Shown: positions 16,747-25,617, numbered from the stretch's first letter. The stretch is 64,000 bases of DNA from Marinibactrum halimedae (GCF_021234875.1 NZ_JAJQVM010000003.1:147541-211540), one strand, 5' to 3'. Numbers and translations are program-made. The notes: generated by a model from the sequence alone, not told the origin.

Positions 16747-17397
16747 CTAATCGATTCTTCTAGGGCGGCGTCCATCCGGCATAAACTCTTCATCATCGGG
16801 TAATTCATCTTTTTGACGATTTGCGTAATTACCAAATACAGAGCCATTTTCCTCAAATATTAATCCGGTAAAGCCATGTGCGGCAATCGCACAAAAGAAG
16901 TTGCCAAGAACATCATGTTCGGTTTCTCGATTATCAATGCAATACATCATCGTATAATTGTCTTCTTTAATTTTAAACAGCGATGTATCAGGCAAATTAT
17001 CCAAAATAAATGCCGGTTCTTTTAACCCGAAACGCATCTCACCATCGTCAATTTCATACTTTGATTTTTCGTGGTCAATACCATTGTCAGTTTTGGAAAG
17101 AACGTTATAGCAGTACCACTGCTCATCATCGACAGTAAAAGGAAGTAGTTCACCTGATTCTTCAAGAATGTCTACCAATTTCATAGCAACATCTTTTCGG
17201 AATGCAAACGTACTCATACCTATCCAAGCAATATCGGGGATTGGTTCCTCAAAATTATTAAAGTAAGCTTTAAAATGCAGAGGTATTATCCCTGCTTTAG
17301 AATTACATTTGAATTCCCATTCGTCTGAATCATAAACTGAATCTTCAGGGAATATGAATCTGAATTTAGAATCAGGTTTAACAGCATATATTTTCAT
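16747..17397 (-). CDS. Probable immunity protein paired with the AHH nuclease toxin
   Basis: This acidic soluble protein has 216 residues, without signal peptide or membrane segment. The middle contains F-A-F-R-K-D-V-A-M-K-L-V-D-I-L-E-E-S-G-E-L-L-P and the end G-F-T-G-L-I-F-E-E-N-G-S; this general plan resembles Imm11/DUF1629-type immunity proteins of polymorphic-toxin systems, but the match is by eye only. It starts one base after the stop of the toxin gene (TGA-C-ATG), as expected of an immunity partner made together with the toxin. The C-terminus is very polar (acidic, then R-R-P-R-R). If right, it binds and blocks the nuclease in the cytoplasm of the producer and its kin. Function is inferred mainly from pairing. 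Confidence 0.6.
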   Translation of the reverse strand: MKIYAVKPDSKFRFIFPEDSVYDSDEWEFKCNSKAGIIPLHFKAYFNNFEEPIPDIAWIGMSTFAFRKDVAMKLVDILEESGELLPFTVDDEQWYCYNVLSKTDNGIDHEKSKYEIDDGEMRFGLKEPAFILDNLPDTSLFKIKEDNYTMMYCIDNRETEHDVLGNFFCAIAAHGFTGLIFEENGSVFGNYANRQKDELPDDEEFMPDGRRPRRID

Positions 17398-17398
17398 G

Positions 17399-18076
17399 TC
17401 AATATTCCAGTGTTCCGTTTTGTAATTTTTTCGCTATCAACTTTAAGGCTACTCGGCATTCAAGCGGTGATGTCGTGCCTGACAAAATATTGGTAACATT
17501 TAGATAATATTCTTTTGTATGGATTTTCGCATGACTTGGGGCATTCGGCATATCTTCATGAGGAAGAAATCGAGAGTCTCGCGGTAGATATACGCCGTTA
17601 TCAGGGTCATCTATTCTAATTTTAAATTTGGCTAGTATTCTTCTAGCGGCTTTCGCTTCGGGGTGTCTACCACTCACTATTGCGTGAGCTGCTACATTTA
17701 AAGGTTTTGGTATTCCGGTAGCTTCCATATGCTTCGATAGACGTTTGGGTTTATGTCTATCGCTCAAAAGCTGTTGCTTTGACATGCCCTTTGCTTCAGC
17801 GTGATATTTTGAAAGCGCGGACAAGGCTTGTATAGTCCCTTTCATCATCAGTTTTGTGTACAACTTTGAAGCCAGTGCTGTAATTTCAGCAGTGGTTAAA
17901 TTCTTGGCTTTCTTTTCAAAGATAGGTTTCGAGTTTTTATCAAGATGCTCTTTAGTCATCTTTTTCATCTCGTAGTAGCCTATCTGTTTTTCGGTTTCTC
18001 TGATAACCTCTATGAGACCGCACACAAGTTCATGAGGCTGAACCTCATAGACATCCACATTTGACTCTTGCACCAT
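17399..18076 (-). CDS. AHH-type (HNH/Endo VII fold) nuclease toxin
   Basis: This 225-residue protein carries an AHH nuclease domain in its C-terminal half. The pattern N-V-A-A-H-A-I-V-S-G (H131), A-A-R-R-I-L-A-K-F-K-I-R-I-D-D, N-G-V-Y-L-P-R and H-A-K-I-H-T-K-E-Y-Y (about 188-197) follows the family order in polymorphic toxins. The family's A-H-H is A-H-A here (130-132). The first 120 residues are Lys-rich and helical looking, with no signal peptide, PAAR, Rhs or other delivery domain, so it could be a cargo effector of a type VI system located elsewhere, or an orphan toxin module. ATG at 18076 has AGGA upstream. It is the first gene of a two-gene unit with the immunity-like gene. Confidence 0.75.
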   Translation of the reverse strand: MVQESNVDVYEVQPHELVCGLIEVIRETEKQIGYYEMKKMTKEHLDKNSKPIFEKKAKNLTTAEITALASKLYTKLMMKGTIQALSALSKYHAEAKGMSKQQLLSDRHKPKRLSKHMEATGIPKPLNVAAHAIVSGRHPEAKAARRILAKFKIRIDDPDNGVYLPRDSRFLPHEDMPNAPSHAKIHTKEYYLNVTNILSGTTSPLECRVALKLIAKKLQNGTLEY

Positions 18077-18177
18077 TTGTAGTCCTATTTCAAATAGTTT
18101 TTGGTAGCGGTGATTCTATCAATGGTGAATACACGATGATAAGACGTTGTATTTATTTTTGGCGCGCGCATCATTAG

Positions 18178-18367
18178 GTATGTTAACTTTTTGCATTTTG
18201 TGGCTAATATTTCCTCACCGCTCTAATCACATTTTTGCCCTTCTGCGATTGCGGATTGAATATGTTCCTAGCGGTTTTTTTGGCGTCAGCCAACGTAGAG
18301 AAAGCGTTTTCAGTGCCTTAAGCAATATCCAAAATATCATACTGGAAGAAGTGAAGTCGAAATTATG
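18178..18367 (+). pseudogene. Decayed copy of the rutR 3' end
   Basis: Bases 18311-18359 match the rutR 3' end (16584-16632) at 40 of 49 positions by direct comparison, and the encoded end N-I-Q-N-I-I-L-E-E-V-K matches rutR N-I-Q-N-I-I-L-E-G-V-R. Weaker similarity runs back to about 18178 (L-T-F-C-I-L-W-L-I against L-I-F-S-I-W-A-I), with small insertions and deletions; GCGGATT and AGCGG blocks recur in the same order. No DNA-binding half is present. It is a remnant of a second rutR-like gene or of a partial duplication. An open frame of 73 codons starts at 18147 but is not thought to be a working gene. Confidence 0.7.
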
Positions 18368-18522
18368 AAGTTTATTTGGCTTTCTAGTGTGCGCCACAAA
18401 ATTGTGGCGCAATGTTAGAGCTTGTAAATAATGTTGATCGAGCCCAGTTTTTTAATGCTTAAAATGGCAATCAATATACTGAGATTGTTGTGGAAAAGGT
18501 AGAAAATAATGAAAGCAAAAAA

Positions 18523-20031
18523 TTACCGCATATCCACTTCTTTAATCATTCGAGCAACATCCAGCAATCGTTGCTGAATCAGAGCTTTCGTATACTGATC
18601 ATCCCCAGTGATTTTCAAGGCGTTTTCCAATTGCCTGCGGGCCTTATCAAAAATACCGTTCAAAATGAAATATTCTGCACGAGCTTGATGTAAGCCCAAA
18701 ATGTCTCCAGCAAGGCCATGTACTTCGGCCAATAAATACCAAGTATATTCATCTTTAGGGCGTCGTTGGCTGTGTTGTTTTAAGGTGATTTCAGCTTGAG
18801 CGTAGCGGCCGGCATCCATCAGAATTTCTGCCAGTGCGATATTGAGTGAGTGGCTTTGGGGGGAATACTGCAATTGTTTTTGCAGTCGGTTTTGGGCTTG
18901 ATCGAATTTCTTTTCTTTCGCATCAAGCTTGGCCGCCGCAATATGAAAGGCGATATGGTCAGGCTTTTCTTTTAGTAATAAATTAATGTTGCGTCTGGCG
19001 TCATCGTATCGGCCGCTTTCGGTCAACGATAGGGCTAGTCCGTATCGGCTGCCTAACATTGAGGGGGTGTCCCCCTCTAATTCATTGGCGAAACGTTTCG
19101 CTGCAATGCTGTAGTTGGTCTCGTGCGCAAGGCGTGCTCTTACTTGCATCAAATAAAATTCTTCATTGCTATTGTATTGTCGCTTGGGGTAACGCTGGGC
19201 GCGGTTGCGAGCATCTGCCACTCGGGATTCGGTAACCGGGTGAGTCAGTAAAAATTCAGGGGGGCGGCTTCTGTAGCGAGTTTCTCTGAGCATACGCTCG
19301 AACATTTGTGCACCGGCATCGGGATTACGACCCGCATTGACCATGGTTAACATGCCAATTCGGTCGGCCTCTTGCTCGTTTTGGCGACTGAACCTCAGTT
19401 GTGAATCTAAGGCAGCGGCTTGGGTAGCGGTGAGTGCTGCCATACCGGCATCGCCCCCAGCGGTGGCGGCCAGTACCAGGCTCGCTAAAATGCCCGCCAT
19501 GGTGGGAATGCTGGAGTTGCTTTGTTTCTCGCGGCTGCGCGCATAATGCCGTTGGCTTAAATGAGCTAATTCGTGTGCCAATACTGAGGCAAACTGGTCT
19601 TCATCGCCTGCATACAAAAACAAGCCTGTATGAACACCGATCACGCCACCGGGAACGGCGAAGGCGTTGATAGTGGGGTTGGGAACCACCAATAAGTCCA
19701 ATCGATGATCTTTGAGTTCGCTGTATTGAACTAAGTCCGCCAGTAAGTTTTCAATGTATTCGTGTAAGAGAGGGTCGGAAGAGGTTCTCACTTGGCTGCG
19801 ATACATTCGTAACCACATTTGCCCAAGCCTGTATTCTTGGGCGGGTGAGACTAAGCCTGAGCTGGCATCGCCTAAGTCGGGTAAGAGGATATTATTCTTA
19901 GTATTGGCGTAGCTCTGTGTAGAATAAACAGAGAATAAAACAGCTAAAAACGCTATGTAGAGGATACTTGGCAGTGTTTGCCAAAGAGTTTTGTTTGGGC
20001 ATCGTTGAGGGAAAGTGGGGCGATTGAGCAC
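18523..20031 (-). CDS. bepA: BepA-like M48 metalloprotease with TPR repeats
   Basis: This is a periplasmic zinc protease of 502 residues. A signal peptide or signal anchor spans about 17-42. The M48 active site H-E-L-A-H is at 153-157, and the third ligand region is N-E-Q-E-A-D-R-I-G-M near residue 216. The C-terminal half has TPR-type helical repeats (for example L-L-K-E-K-P-D-H-I-A-F-H-I-A-A-A-K-L). BepA helps BamA and LptD assembly and degrades misfolded forms. The length and layout match the family. The gene is divergent from a TusA-like gene and a PerM-like gene, the same neighbourhood seen around bepA in other gammaproteobacteria. Confidence 0.92.
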   Translation of the reverse strand: MLNRPTFPQRCPNKTLWQTLPSILYIAFLAVLFSVYSTQSYANTKNNILLPDLGDASSGLVSPAQEYRLGQMWLRMYRSQVRTSSDPLLHEYIENLLADLVQYSELKDHRLDLLVVPNPTINAFAVPGGVIGVHTGLFLYAGDEDQFASVLAHELAHLSQRHYARSREKQSNSSIPTMAGILASLVLAATAGGDAGMAALTATQAAALDSQLRFSRQNEQEADRIGMLTMVNAGRNPDAGAQMFERMLRETRYRSRPPEFLLTHPVTESRVADARNRAQRYPKRQYNSNEEFYLMQVRARLAHETNYSIAAKRFANELEGDTPSMLGSRYGLALSLTESGRYDDARRNINLLLKEKPDHIAFHIAAAKLDAKEKKFDQAQNRLQKQLQYSPQSHSLNIALAEILMDAGRYAQAEITLKQHSQRRPKDEYTWYLLAEVHGLAGDILGLHQARAEYFILNGIFDKARRQLENALKITGDDQYTKALIQQRLLDVARMIKEVDMR

Positions 20032-20245
20032 TTCATAAATTCCAATTGTTTTTTACCACTGTATACGTTAACGACGATTGTTCAAAGCATGGTTCCAATC
20101 ATAGTGTGAAACCGGTAGTTTATAGCCACTTTGTGGTATCGCCGCTTTTGTATTCATGGTGATTGGATTGGGACTTGTCAGAATGGTTCCTGGCGGTTGT
20201 CCGTTAGCCCCCTTTTTCTGTCATCTTCATGATTGGGCGGAGTGT

Positions 20246-20287
20246 TGTAGCAATGAAGCTGTAGTAATGAAACTGTAGTAATGAAGC
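20246..20287. repeat. Three-copy 14-bp tandem repeat in the bepA/tusA gap
   Basis: TGTAGCAATGAAGC, TGTAGTAATGAAAC and TGTAGTAATGAAGC lie back to back. The array sits in the 328-bp gap between the divergent bepA-like and TusA-like genes, which otherwise shows only presumed promoter sequence. Confidence 0.85.
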
Positions 20288-20359
20288 CAAGGGTGAGGTT
20301 AAAAGCCAGTGGCTATGTTGTTTGTGTTTGAGAATGTTTACCCTATTGTAAGGAAGTTC

Positions 20360-20593
20360 ATGACAAAAGTTGCTCAAATTGTGGATGCTTGTGGTTTACA
20401 GTGTCCGATGCCGCTGCTGAAAATGAAGCAGGCCCTTCATAATATTTCGGTAGGGGAGGTGGTAGAGTTGTTGGCGACGGATGCTGGTTCGCAAAAAGAC
20501 GTTGCGGCGTTTGCGAAGCTCAGTGGCCATGACCTCTTGGTATCATCTGAAGAAGAGGGCGTCTATCGCTACCGGTTGCGTCGAACACATTAG
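20360..20593 (+). CDS. TusA/SirA-family sulfur-carrier-like protein
   Basis: This 77-residue cytoplasmic protein has the family motif C-G-L-Q-C-P-M-P-L-L-K (C11 and C15); Cys15 in C-P-M-P is the expected persulfide carrier. TusA-type proteins relay sulfur to tRNA or molybdenum-cofactor pathways, but this paralogue next to PerM is of unknown partner. The start is ATG at 20360, with AGGAAG four bases before it; the frame stays open 51 bases upstream, without need. It lies 72 bp ahead of the permease gene in the same direction, probably one transcript. Confidence 0.9.
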   Translation: MTKVAQIVDACGLQCPMPLLKMKQALHNISVGEVVELLATDAGSQKDVAAFAKLSGHDLLVSSEEEGVYRYRLRRTH

Positions 20594-20665
20594 CCATGTT
20601 GAGCCGTCTATTCTATTAAACGATCTACTCATCACGCTATTTAAACCTAAGGATTTCCCACATTT

Positions 20666-21745
20666 ATGCTCACGATTTTAGGCAATTGGGTTCACCGCTA
20701 TTTTTCGGATGAAGAAGCGGTTCTGCTGGCCATTTTATTAGTATCGAGCTTGCTTATTGTACTCACAATGGGGGCAGTATTGGCTCCTATGATTGCCAGC
20801 TGCATTATTGCCTTTTTAATGCAAGGGCTGGTTCAACATTTAAAAGCCTTGAAAATTCCTCATGTGGTGGCCGTTAGCATCGCATTTTTGGTTTTGGTGG
20901 GCTTTTTGGTATTGGCGTTTTTGGTGATTTTACCGGGGTTGTGGTATCAGCTGAAAAATCTGTTCGCCGAATTTCCGCGTATGATGGGAGAGTGGCAGCA
21001 ATTGCTGTTGGTGCTTCCTGAAAGATACCCATCGTTGATCAGTGAGGCACAAGTAAAAGATCTACACGATTTAATGCGGCATGAGCTGGGTGAGCTGGGC
21101 CAGGGTATTGTGACCTTTTCAATTGCCAATGTTCCGGTGTTAATGGCCGTATTAGTGTACCTCGTTTTGGTACCCATTCTGGTGTTTTTCTTTCTTAAAG
21201 ACAGCCAAACCATTTTAACTTGGTGTGCGTCATTTCTCCCTCGTAAACGGCCTGTGATGTCCAAAATTTGGGCCGAGATGAATTTGCAAATTGCCAACTA
21301 TGTCCGTGGAAAAGTCATCGAAATCATTATTGTTGCGGTGGCAAGTTACATTACATTTGCTCTTATGGGAGTAAATTACGCATTATTATTGGCCTTGGCG
21401 GTGGGATTATCCGTCGTGATTCCCTATATTGGCGCAGCGGTCGTTACCATTCCTGTGGCGATGATTGGTTTCTTTCAATGGGGTTGGGGGAATGAGTTAT
21501 TTTGGCTGATGTTTGCTTACGGTGTCATACAGGCGTTAGACGGAAATATTCTCGTGCCGTTGTTATTTTCTGAAGCCGTTAACTTGCATCCAGTGGCAAT
21601 CATTCTTTCTGTATTAGTGTTTGGGGGCTTGTGGGGCTTTTGGGGGGTGTTTTTTGCTATTCCTTTAGCCACTTTTACTAAAGCCATTTTTAATGCGTGG
21701 CCCCTAGCCGATGAAGCGGCGCAATTGTCTAGCCAAGAGCCGTAA
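20666..21745 (+). CDS. perM: PerM-like AI-2E-family membrane permease
   Basis: This 359-residue inner-membrane protein has about eight hydrophobic segments. Typical features are a paired N-terminal hydrophobic hairpin (about 15-50), the motif V-P-I-L-V-F-F-F-L-K-D-S near residue 167, and the C-terminal P-Y-I-G-A, G-N-I-L-V-P-L-L-F and H-P-V-A-I-I-L-S-V-L. The family exports diverse small molecules, and the PerM branch has no settled substrate. Position after the TusA-like gene and opposite bepA matches PerM of other gammaproteobacteria. Confidence 0.87.
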   Translation: MLTILGNWVHRYFSDEEAVLLAILLVSSLLIVLTMGAVLAPMIASCIIAFLMQGLVQHLKALKIPHVVAVSIAFLVLVGFLVLAFLVILPGLWYQLKNLFAEFPRMMGEWQQLLLVLPERYPSLISEAQVKDLHDLMRHELGELGQGIVTFSIANVPVLMAVLVYLVLVPILVFFFLKDSQTILTWCASFLPRKRPVMSKIWAEMNLQIANYVRGKVIEIIIVAVASYITFALMGVNYALLLALAVGLSVVIPYIGAAVVTIPVAMIGFFQWGWGNELFWLMFAYGVIQALDGNILVPLLFSEAVNLHPVAIILSVLVFGGLWGFWGVFFAIPLATFTKAIFNAWPLADEAAQLSSQEP

Positions 21746-21785
21746 TCGAAAGTCATAAATTTAAAAATTAAGGTGGTAATTGGTA

Positions 21786-24700
21786 ATGCATGGTATTAGG
21801 TGGTGTCAGTACGTTATGCAATGTTTTATTCAGTGTAACGTTGTGCGGTATACATTCACTCAGCCCTCATTAACATATCGAACGTATTCGTATCGAACGC
21901 GCTTCCCCTCCATCCGCTTATCATTAAAAAGCTTAGCGACAGCGAATCTGTTCATCTTACTGATCTTACCTATTGCGGATGTTTTCGCACAGGCTAGTTT
22001 GGATGGCTATAGCGAAGGTGAGCCTCGTAATGTGGTTGTTAGCCCTAATGATGATCGCCTGTATCGCTATCTCACCTTAAAGAATGGCATGAAAGTACTT
22101 TTGATTTCCGACCCTTCATCCGATAAAGCGGCGGCCTCTTTGGATGTGTTTGTGGGGAGTGGAGATGACCCCAAGGGGCGTGAGGGTTTGGCGCACTTCT
22201 TGGAGCACATGCTATTTTTAGGCACAAAAAAGTACCCTAAACCAGAAGCGTATCAAGAATACATTAAGCAGCATGGCGGCACTCATAACGCTTATACCAG
22301 TCTTGAGCACACCAATTATATTTTCGAAGTCGATTCTGCTTATTTAGAACCCACTTTGGATCGATTCTCTCAATTTTTTATCGCACCATTATTTAATCAG
22401 GAGTATGTGGACAGAGAGCGAAAAGCGGTTCATTCCGAGTACAGTGCAAAATTAAAAGACGAATATCGCCGTGCTTACGATGTATTTCGGCAGGTATTTA
22501 ACCCGTCTCACCCCAGTGCAAAATTCAGTGTTGGTAATTTAACCACCTTGGCGGATCGCCCAGATTCAACCGTAAGAGAAGATCTGCTTACGTTTTATGA
22601 TCACTTTTATTCTGCCGATCAAATGGCGCTGGTCGTGATTGGAAAAGAATCACTTGATGCTTTACAGGCAATGGTTGAGCCTCGTTTTAATCAGGTGCGT
22701 CAAGCGAATGTGTTACTAGAGCGTATGTCTCAGCCGCTCTTCTCCCCAGGTGATTTGCCGTTGTCGGTTTATGTTCAACCCGAAAAAGAACAGCGCACAC
22801 TCACCTTGGCTTTTCCTGTAGAAAACCCTCAGCCTCATTTTAAAGCGAAGCCGTTAAATTACATTGGTAATGTACTCGGTCATGAAGGGCCGGGAAGCAT
22901 TATTGATGTCTTAAAAACACAGGGGTGGGCAGATTCTTTATCGGCTGGTGGTGGTGCTCAAGATCGTGATAATGGCTTGTTTCAAATTACCATTCGTTTA
23001 ACGCAAGAAGGTTATGCCCATACCGACGAGATTGTCGGGTTAGTGTTTGCGGGCATCGAGCAACTGCGAAAAAAAGGGTTACAGCGTTGGCGTTTTAATG
23101 AACAGAAAGAAATTGCACACATCGAATTCGATTATCAAGAAAAAGGCAATACATTTTGGACGGCCAGTAATTTAGCCAGTCGTCTTCATGAATTTCCTGT
23201 TGAAGAAATTAATCGTGGTCCTTACTTGTATGACACCTACGATGAAGGGTTGCTGGTTAAATATTTATCGAAGATGACGCCGAAAAACTTATGGCTCACG
23301 ATTACCGCGCCCGAAGTGAAGACCGACAAAATAACGGAGTTGTACACTACACCTTATTCTGTGAAACGTTTGGTGAAGAGCCAATGGAGTGTAAAGCCGG
23401 AGTTAAAATCGCGTTTGGCTTTGTACGAGCCGAACCCGTTTATTCCCGGTAATTTAGCATTGGTGCCTGACCCCGAGCCTCAGCCTGTTCCCTCTCTGAT
23501 TGTGGATAAACCTCATCAGCATGTGTGGCATCGGCTTGGTACCGACTTTGGTGCACCCAAAGGCAGTATCTCGATTCGTGTGGATACACCGACTTCGGGT
23601 ACGTCTGCCTTGAATGCTGTAAAAACGGCATTGATGGCTGATTTGGTGGTGGATAAATTGCAAGCGTACAGTTATCCCGCCCAGTTGGCGGGTCTTCGTT
23701 ACGCTCTCAATAGTCAGCAGCGTGGTTTTGATGTGCATCTTTCCGGCTTTACCGAAAAGCAGGGAAAATTATTAGACATGGTATTAAAGGCGCTTACGAC
23801 GGCGAAATTTGAGCAAACATCGTTTGATCGTGTTAAAGAGCGTTTGCGTCAGCGCTGGAAAAATGCCGTTAAGCAAGCGCCTTATAAACAACTGTATTAT
23901 GCGATTCCTTCCACCTTGACCAACGTCAGTTGGCCGAATGCGCAAAAATTAGCCGCACTGGAAACCGTTACTTTGGCATCGTTAAATCAATTTGCCAGCG
24001 GTGTGTTTAAAGGGAGTGTTTCTCATATTCTCGTGAATGGCAATTTCAGTAGTGAGCAAGCGTATCAATTAGCTGAAAAAATCGAAACAATCACACCTAA
24101 ATTAACCGTTGCTAACCTTAGGCCTGTAGCTGATGCCTCGGGTGAGGAGACGGTAGAGATAACACCTGCTGTACCGGAAGGTTCGGTAAATATTCCGCCC
24201 GTAAATGTTATTGAATTACCACAGGGCAATATTTGGCAATCCGTTGCGGTCGATCATCCCGACAAGGCGCTTGTTTGGTATGTGCAGGGGGCGGACGACT
24301 CTTTGGAAGAGCAGGCTAGGGTGATGTTGTTGGAGCAAATGCTGTCGTCCCGTTTTTTCCATGAATTGAGAACCGAACAACAATTGGGTTACATCGTCTA
24401 TACCAATTCGATGATGTTAAAAAATGTCCCGGCCATCACCTTTGTTGTGCAGTCGCCTTCGGCCACTGTCGAGCAGGTGCAGAAATCCATGATGGCATTT
24501 GCGAATAAAGTGGTTGTCAGTAAGGGTAAGGAGTTCGAGCAGCACAAGAAGTCTTTGGTTGGCGAATTATTGGAATCACCGAAAAATCTTCGCGAGCAGA
24601 GCTCAAAGTATTGGGCAGATATTTTAGCGGGCAGGGTATCGTTTGATCGACGTGAGCAATTGGCTAGGATGGTTGAAGGTATTTCAGCGGAAGCTTTTGC

Positions 24701-24845
24701 GGCCTATGTTAACCGAGTGTTGTTACAGCAACCTCGCTCACTGTGGCTTTCGGCAGGGGCCACCGGCGAAGAGGCTCCGAAAGCGTTGTGGTTGAATGAT
24801 GTTCAAAGTTTTAAATTGGGTCGTAAAGGTTACCGCTATCCATAG
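21786..24845 (+). CDS. Exported M16 (pitrilysin/insulinase-like) zinc protease
   Basis: This is a large M16A-type peptidase of about 1019 residues, close in size to protease III. The inverted zinc motif H-F-L-E-H is at about 137-141, with the downstream Glu in E-R-K-A-V-H-S-E-Y near residue 217. The N-domain, a linker and the inactive C-terminal half (R-T-E-Q-Q-L-G-Y-I-V-Y near residue 870) are all present. A hydrophobic segment with A-D-V-F-A-Q (about 50-70) looks like a signal peptide but starts late, so the true start may lie downstream of the ATG at 21786 chosen here (AGGTGG lies upstream). Pitrilysins cut peptides of under about 7 kDa in the periplasm. A nested stem-loop follows the stop. 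Confidence 0.9.
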   Translation: MHGIRWCQYVMQCFIQCNVVRYTFTQPSLTYRTYSYRTRFPSIRLSLKSLATANLFILLILPIADVFAQASLDGYSEGEPRNVVVSPNDDRLYRYLTLKNGMKVLLISDPSSDKAAASLDVFVGSGDDPKGREGLAHFLEHMLFLGTKKYPKPEAYQEYIKQHGGTHNAYTSLEHTNYIFEVDSAYLEPTLDRFSQFFIAPLFNQEYVDRERKAVHSEYSAKLKDEYRRAYDVFRQVFNPSHPSAKFSVGNLTTLADRPDSTVREDLLTFYDHFYSADQMALVVIGKESLDALQAMVEPRFNQVRQANVLLERMSQPLFSPGDLPLSVYVQPEKEQRTLTLAFPVENPQPHFKAKPLNYIGNVLGHEGPGSIIDVLKTQGWADSLSAGGGAQDRDNGLFQITIRLTQEGYAHTDEIVGLVFAGIEQLRKKGLQRWRFNEQKEIAHIEFDYQEKGNTFWTASNLASRLHEFPVEEINRGPYLYDTYDEGLLVKYLSKMTPKNLWLTITAPEVKTDKITELYTTPYSVKRLVKSQWSVKPELKSRLALYEPNPFIPGNLALVPDPEPQPVPSLIVDKPHQHVWHRLGTDFGAPKGSISIRVDTPTSGTSALNAVKTALMADLVVDKLQAYSYPAQLAGLRYALNSQQRGFDVHLSGFTEKQGKLLDMVLKALTTAKFEQTSFDRVKERLRQRWKNAVKQAPYKQLYYAIPSTLTNVSWPNAQKLAALETVTLASLNQFASGVFKGSVSHILVNGNFSSEQAYQLAEKIETITPKLTVANLRPVADASGEETVEITPAVPEGSVNIPPVNVIELPQGNIWQSVAVDHPDKALVWYVQGADDSLEEQARVMLLEQMLSSRFFHELRTEQQLGYIVYTNSMMLKNVPAITFVVQSPSATVEQVQKSMMAFANKVVVSKGKEFEQHKKSLVGELLESPKNLREQSSKYWADILAGRVSFDRREQLARMVEGISAEAFAAYVNRVLLQQPRSLWLSAGATGEEAPKALWLNDVQSFKLGRKGYRYP

Positions 24846-24968
24846 TGAAAAATGTGTAGAGTGAAGTGTGCAGAGTAAAGGGGTGGCCTCGCCACAAGAC
24901 TCGTTTTGTCATAAATCGTCATTATGATTCCGTATGATTCAATTCTTCGTTACAAGGTCTTATTAAAA

Positions 24969-25027
24969 GGCTTTGGTCAAAAGGTTTGAGGCACAAGGAT
25001 GAGCCCTGAACAGGGCGTGCCAAAGCC
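24969..25027. terminator. Three-tier nested stem-loop after the M16 protease gene
   Basis: Outer arms GGCTTTGG (24969-24976) and CCAAAGCC (25020-25027), middle arms GGCAC (24990-24994) and GTGCC (25017-25021, sharing two bases with the outer arm), and inner hairpin GCCCT-GAAC-AGGGC (25003-25016) nest inside each other. The inner hairpin is compact and strong. No long T-run follows, so it may be a terminator, an mRNA end, or a structured RNA in the aceE leader. Confidence 0.5.
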
Positions 25028-25235
25028 AATTTCCCTGTCAATGTGAATAAAAAGCCACCATGTCGAGTTTTGTAGTTAGTTTGTGATTTTTTGTAGTAAA
25101 ATTACATAAAATGACATTTTGGCGCACAATACTTCGTTTGGGTTGTTTTTTGTTCGGCATTGAACGCTTTTTCGCCCGGCTTTGCCGTCTTTTTTGGTCA
25201 TTTCTGTTATTGATCATGTAGAAAACTTCCATTTT

Positions 25236-25256
25236 TTGTGTAAAAATACTACACAA
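25236..25256. promoter_or_regulatory. Spaced dyad upstream of aceE, candidate operator
   Basis: TTGTGTA (25236-25242) and TACACAA (25250-25256) form a perfect 7-bp inverted repeat with a 7-base spacer, in AT-rich sequence about 360 bp before aceE. The size and symmetry suit a dimeric repressor. It does not match the ATTGGT-NNN-ACCAAT box of PdhR, so the regulator is unknown. Confidence 0.45.
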
Positions 25257-25617
25257 TTTAGTGATATCGTCCTTTTTATGTCGTAATCCGGTGCATATAG
25301 AGAGCAAACGATGCACTTAAGTAAACACATTGTTGTGCTTCTCTGTTTAAAAAAAGCAATAGCAGTGCGTTGATAAAAATGTCGTTGGGTCTAGAAAGAG
25401 GTCATCATAAGGATTTGGTTTATTCAGTGTTCGCTAACCGCAATAAATACTGAGTTTAGGAATACCCATATCATCTAATTAAAACCATTGGGGTTGATAT
25501 TCTGCTTTTGTTGATTTGTTACCACGATGAAGACAGAGCAAGAATGTTGACTTGAAATATTCTGGAAACCATACCCTGACTCTTACGTTTAAGGGTGCAG
25601 TGCCGAGGAGATTATTA

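Larger units (their letters stand above)
24846..25617. other. Long gene-free leader upstream of aceE
   Basis: No convincing gene lies in these 772 bases. They hold a nested stem-loop (24969-25027), a spaced dyad (25236-25256) and the ribosome site GAGGAG before aceE. An open frame of 92 codons on the minus strand (25038-25316) is lysine-rich low-complexity and has no support. Promoters of aceE are expected in the AT-rich stretch 25060-25300. Confidence 0.6.

Noticed and set aside
18147-18368. 73-codon frame as a gene in its own right
   Set aside because: Its end is the decayed rutR tail, and the rest aligns with the same region only after indels.
25038-25316. 92-codon minus-strand open frame upstream of aceE
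   Set aside because: Lys/Arg-rich low-complexity product, no ribosome site, and it lies over the presumed aceE promoter dyad.
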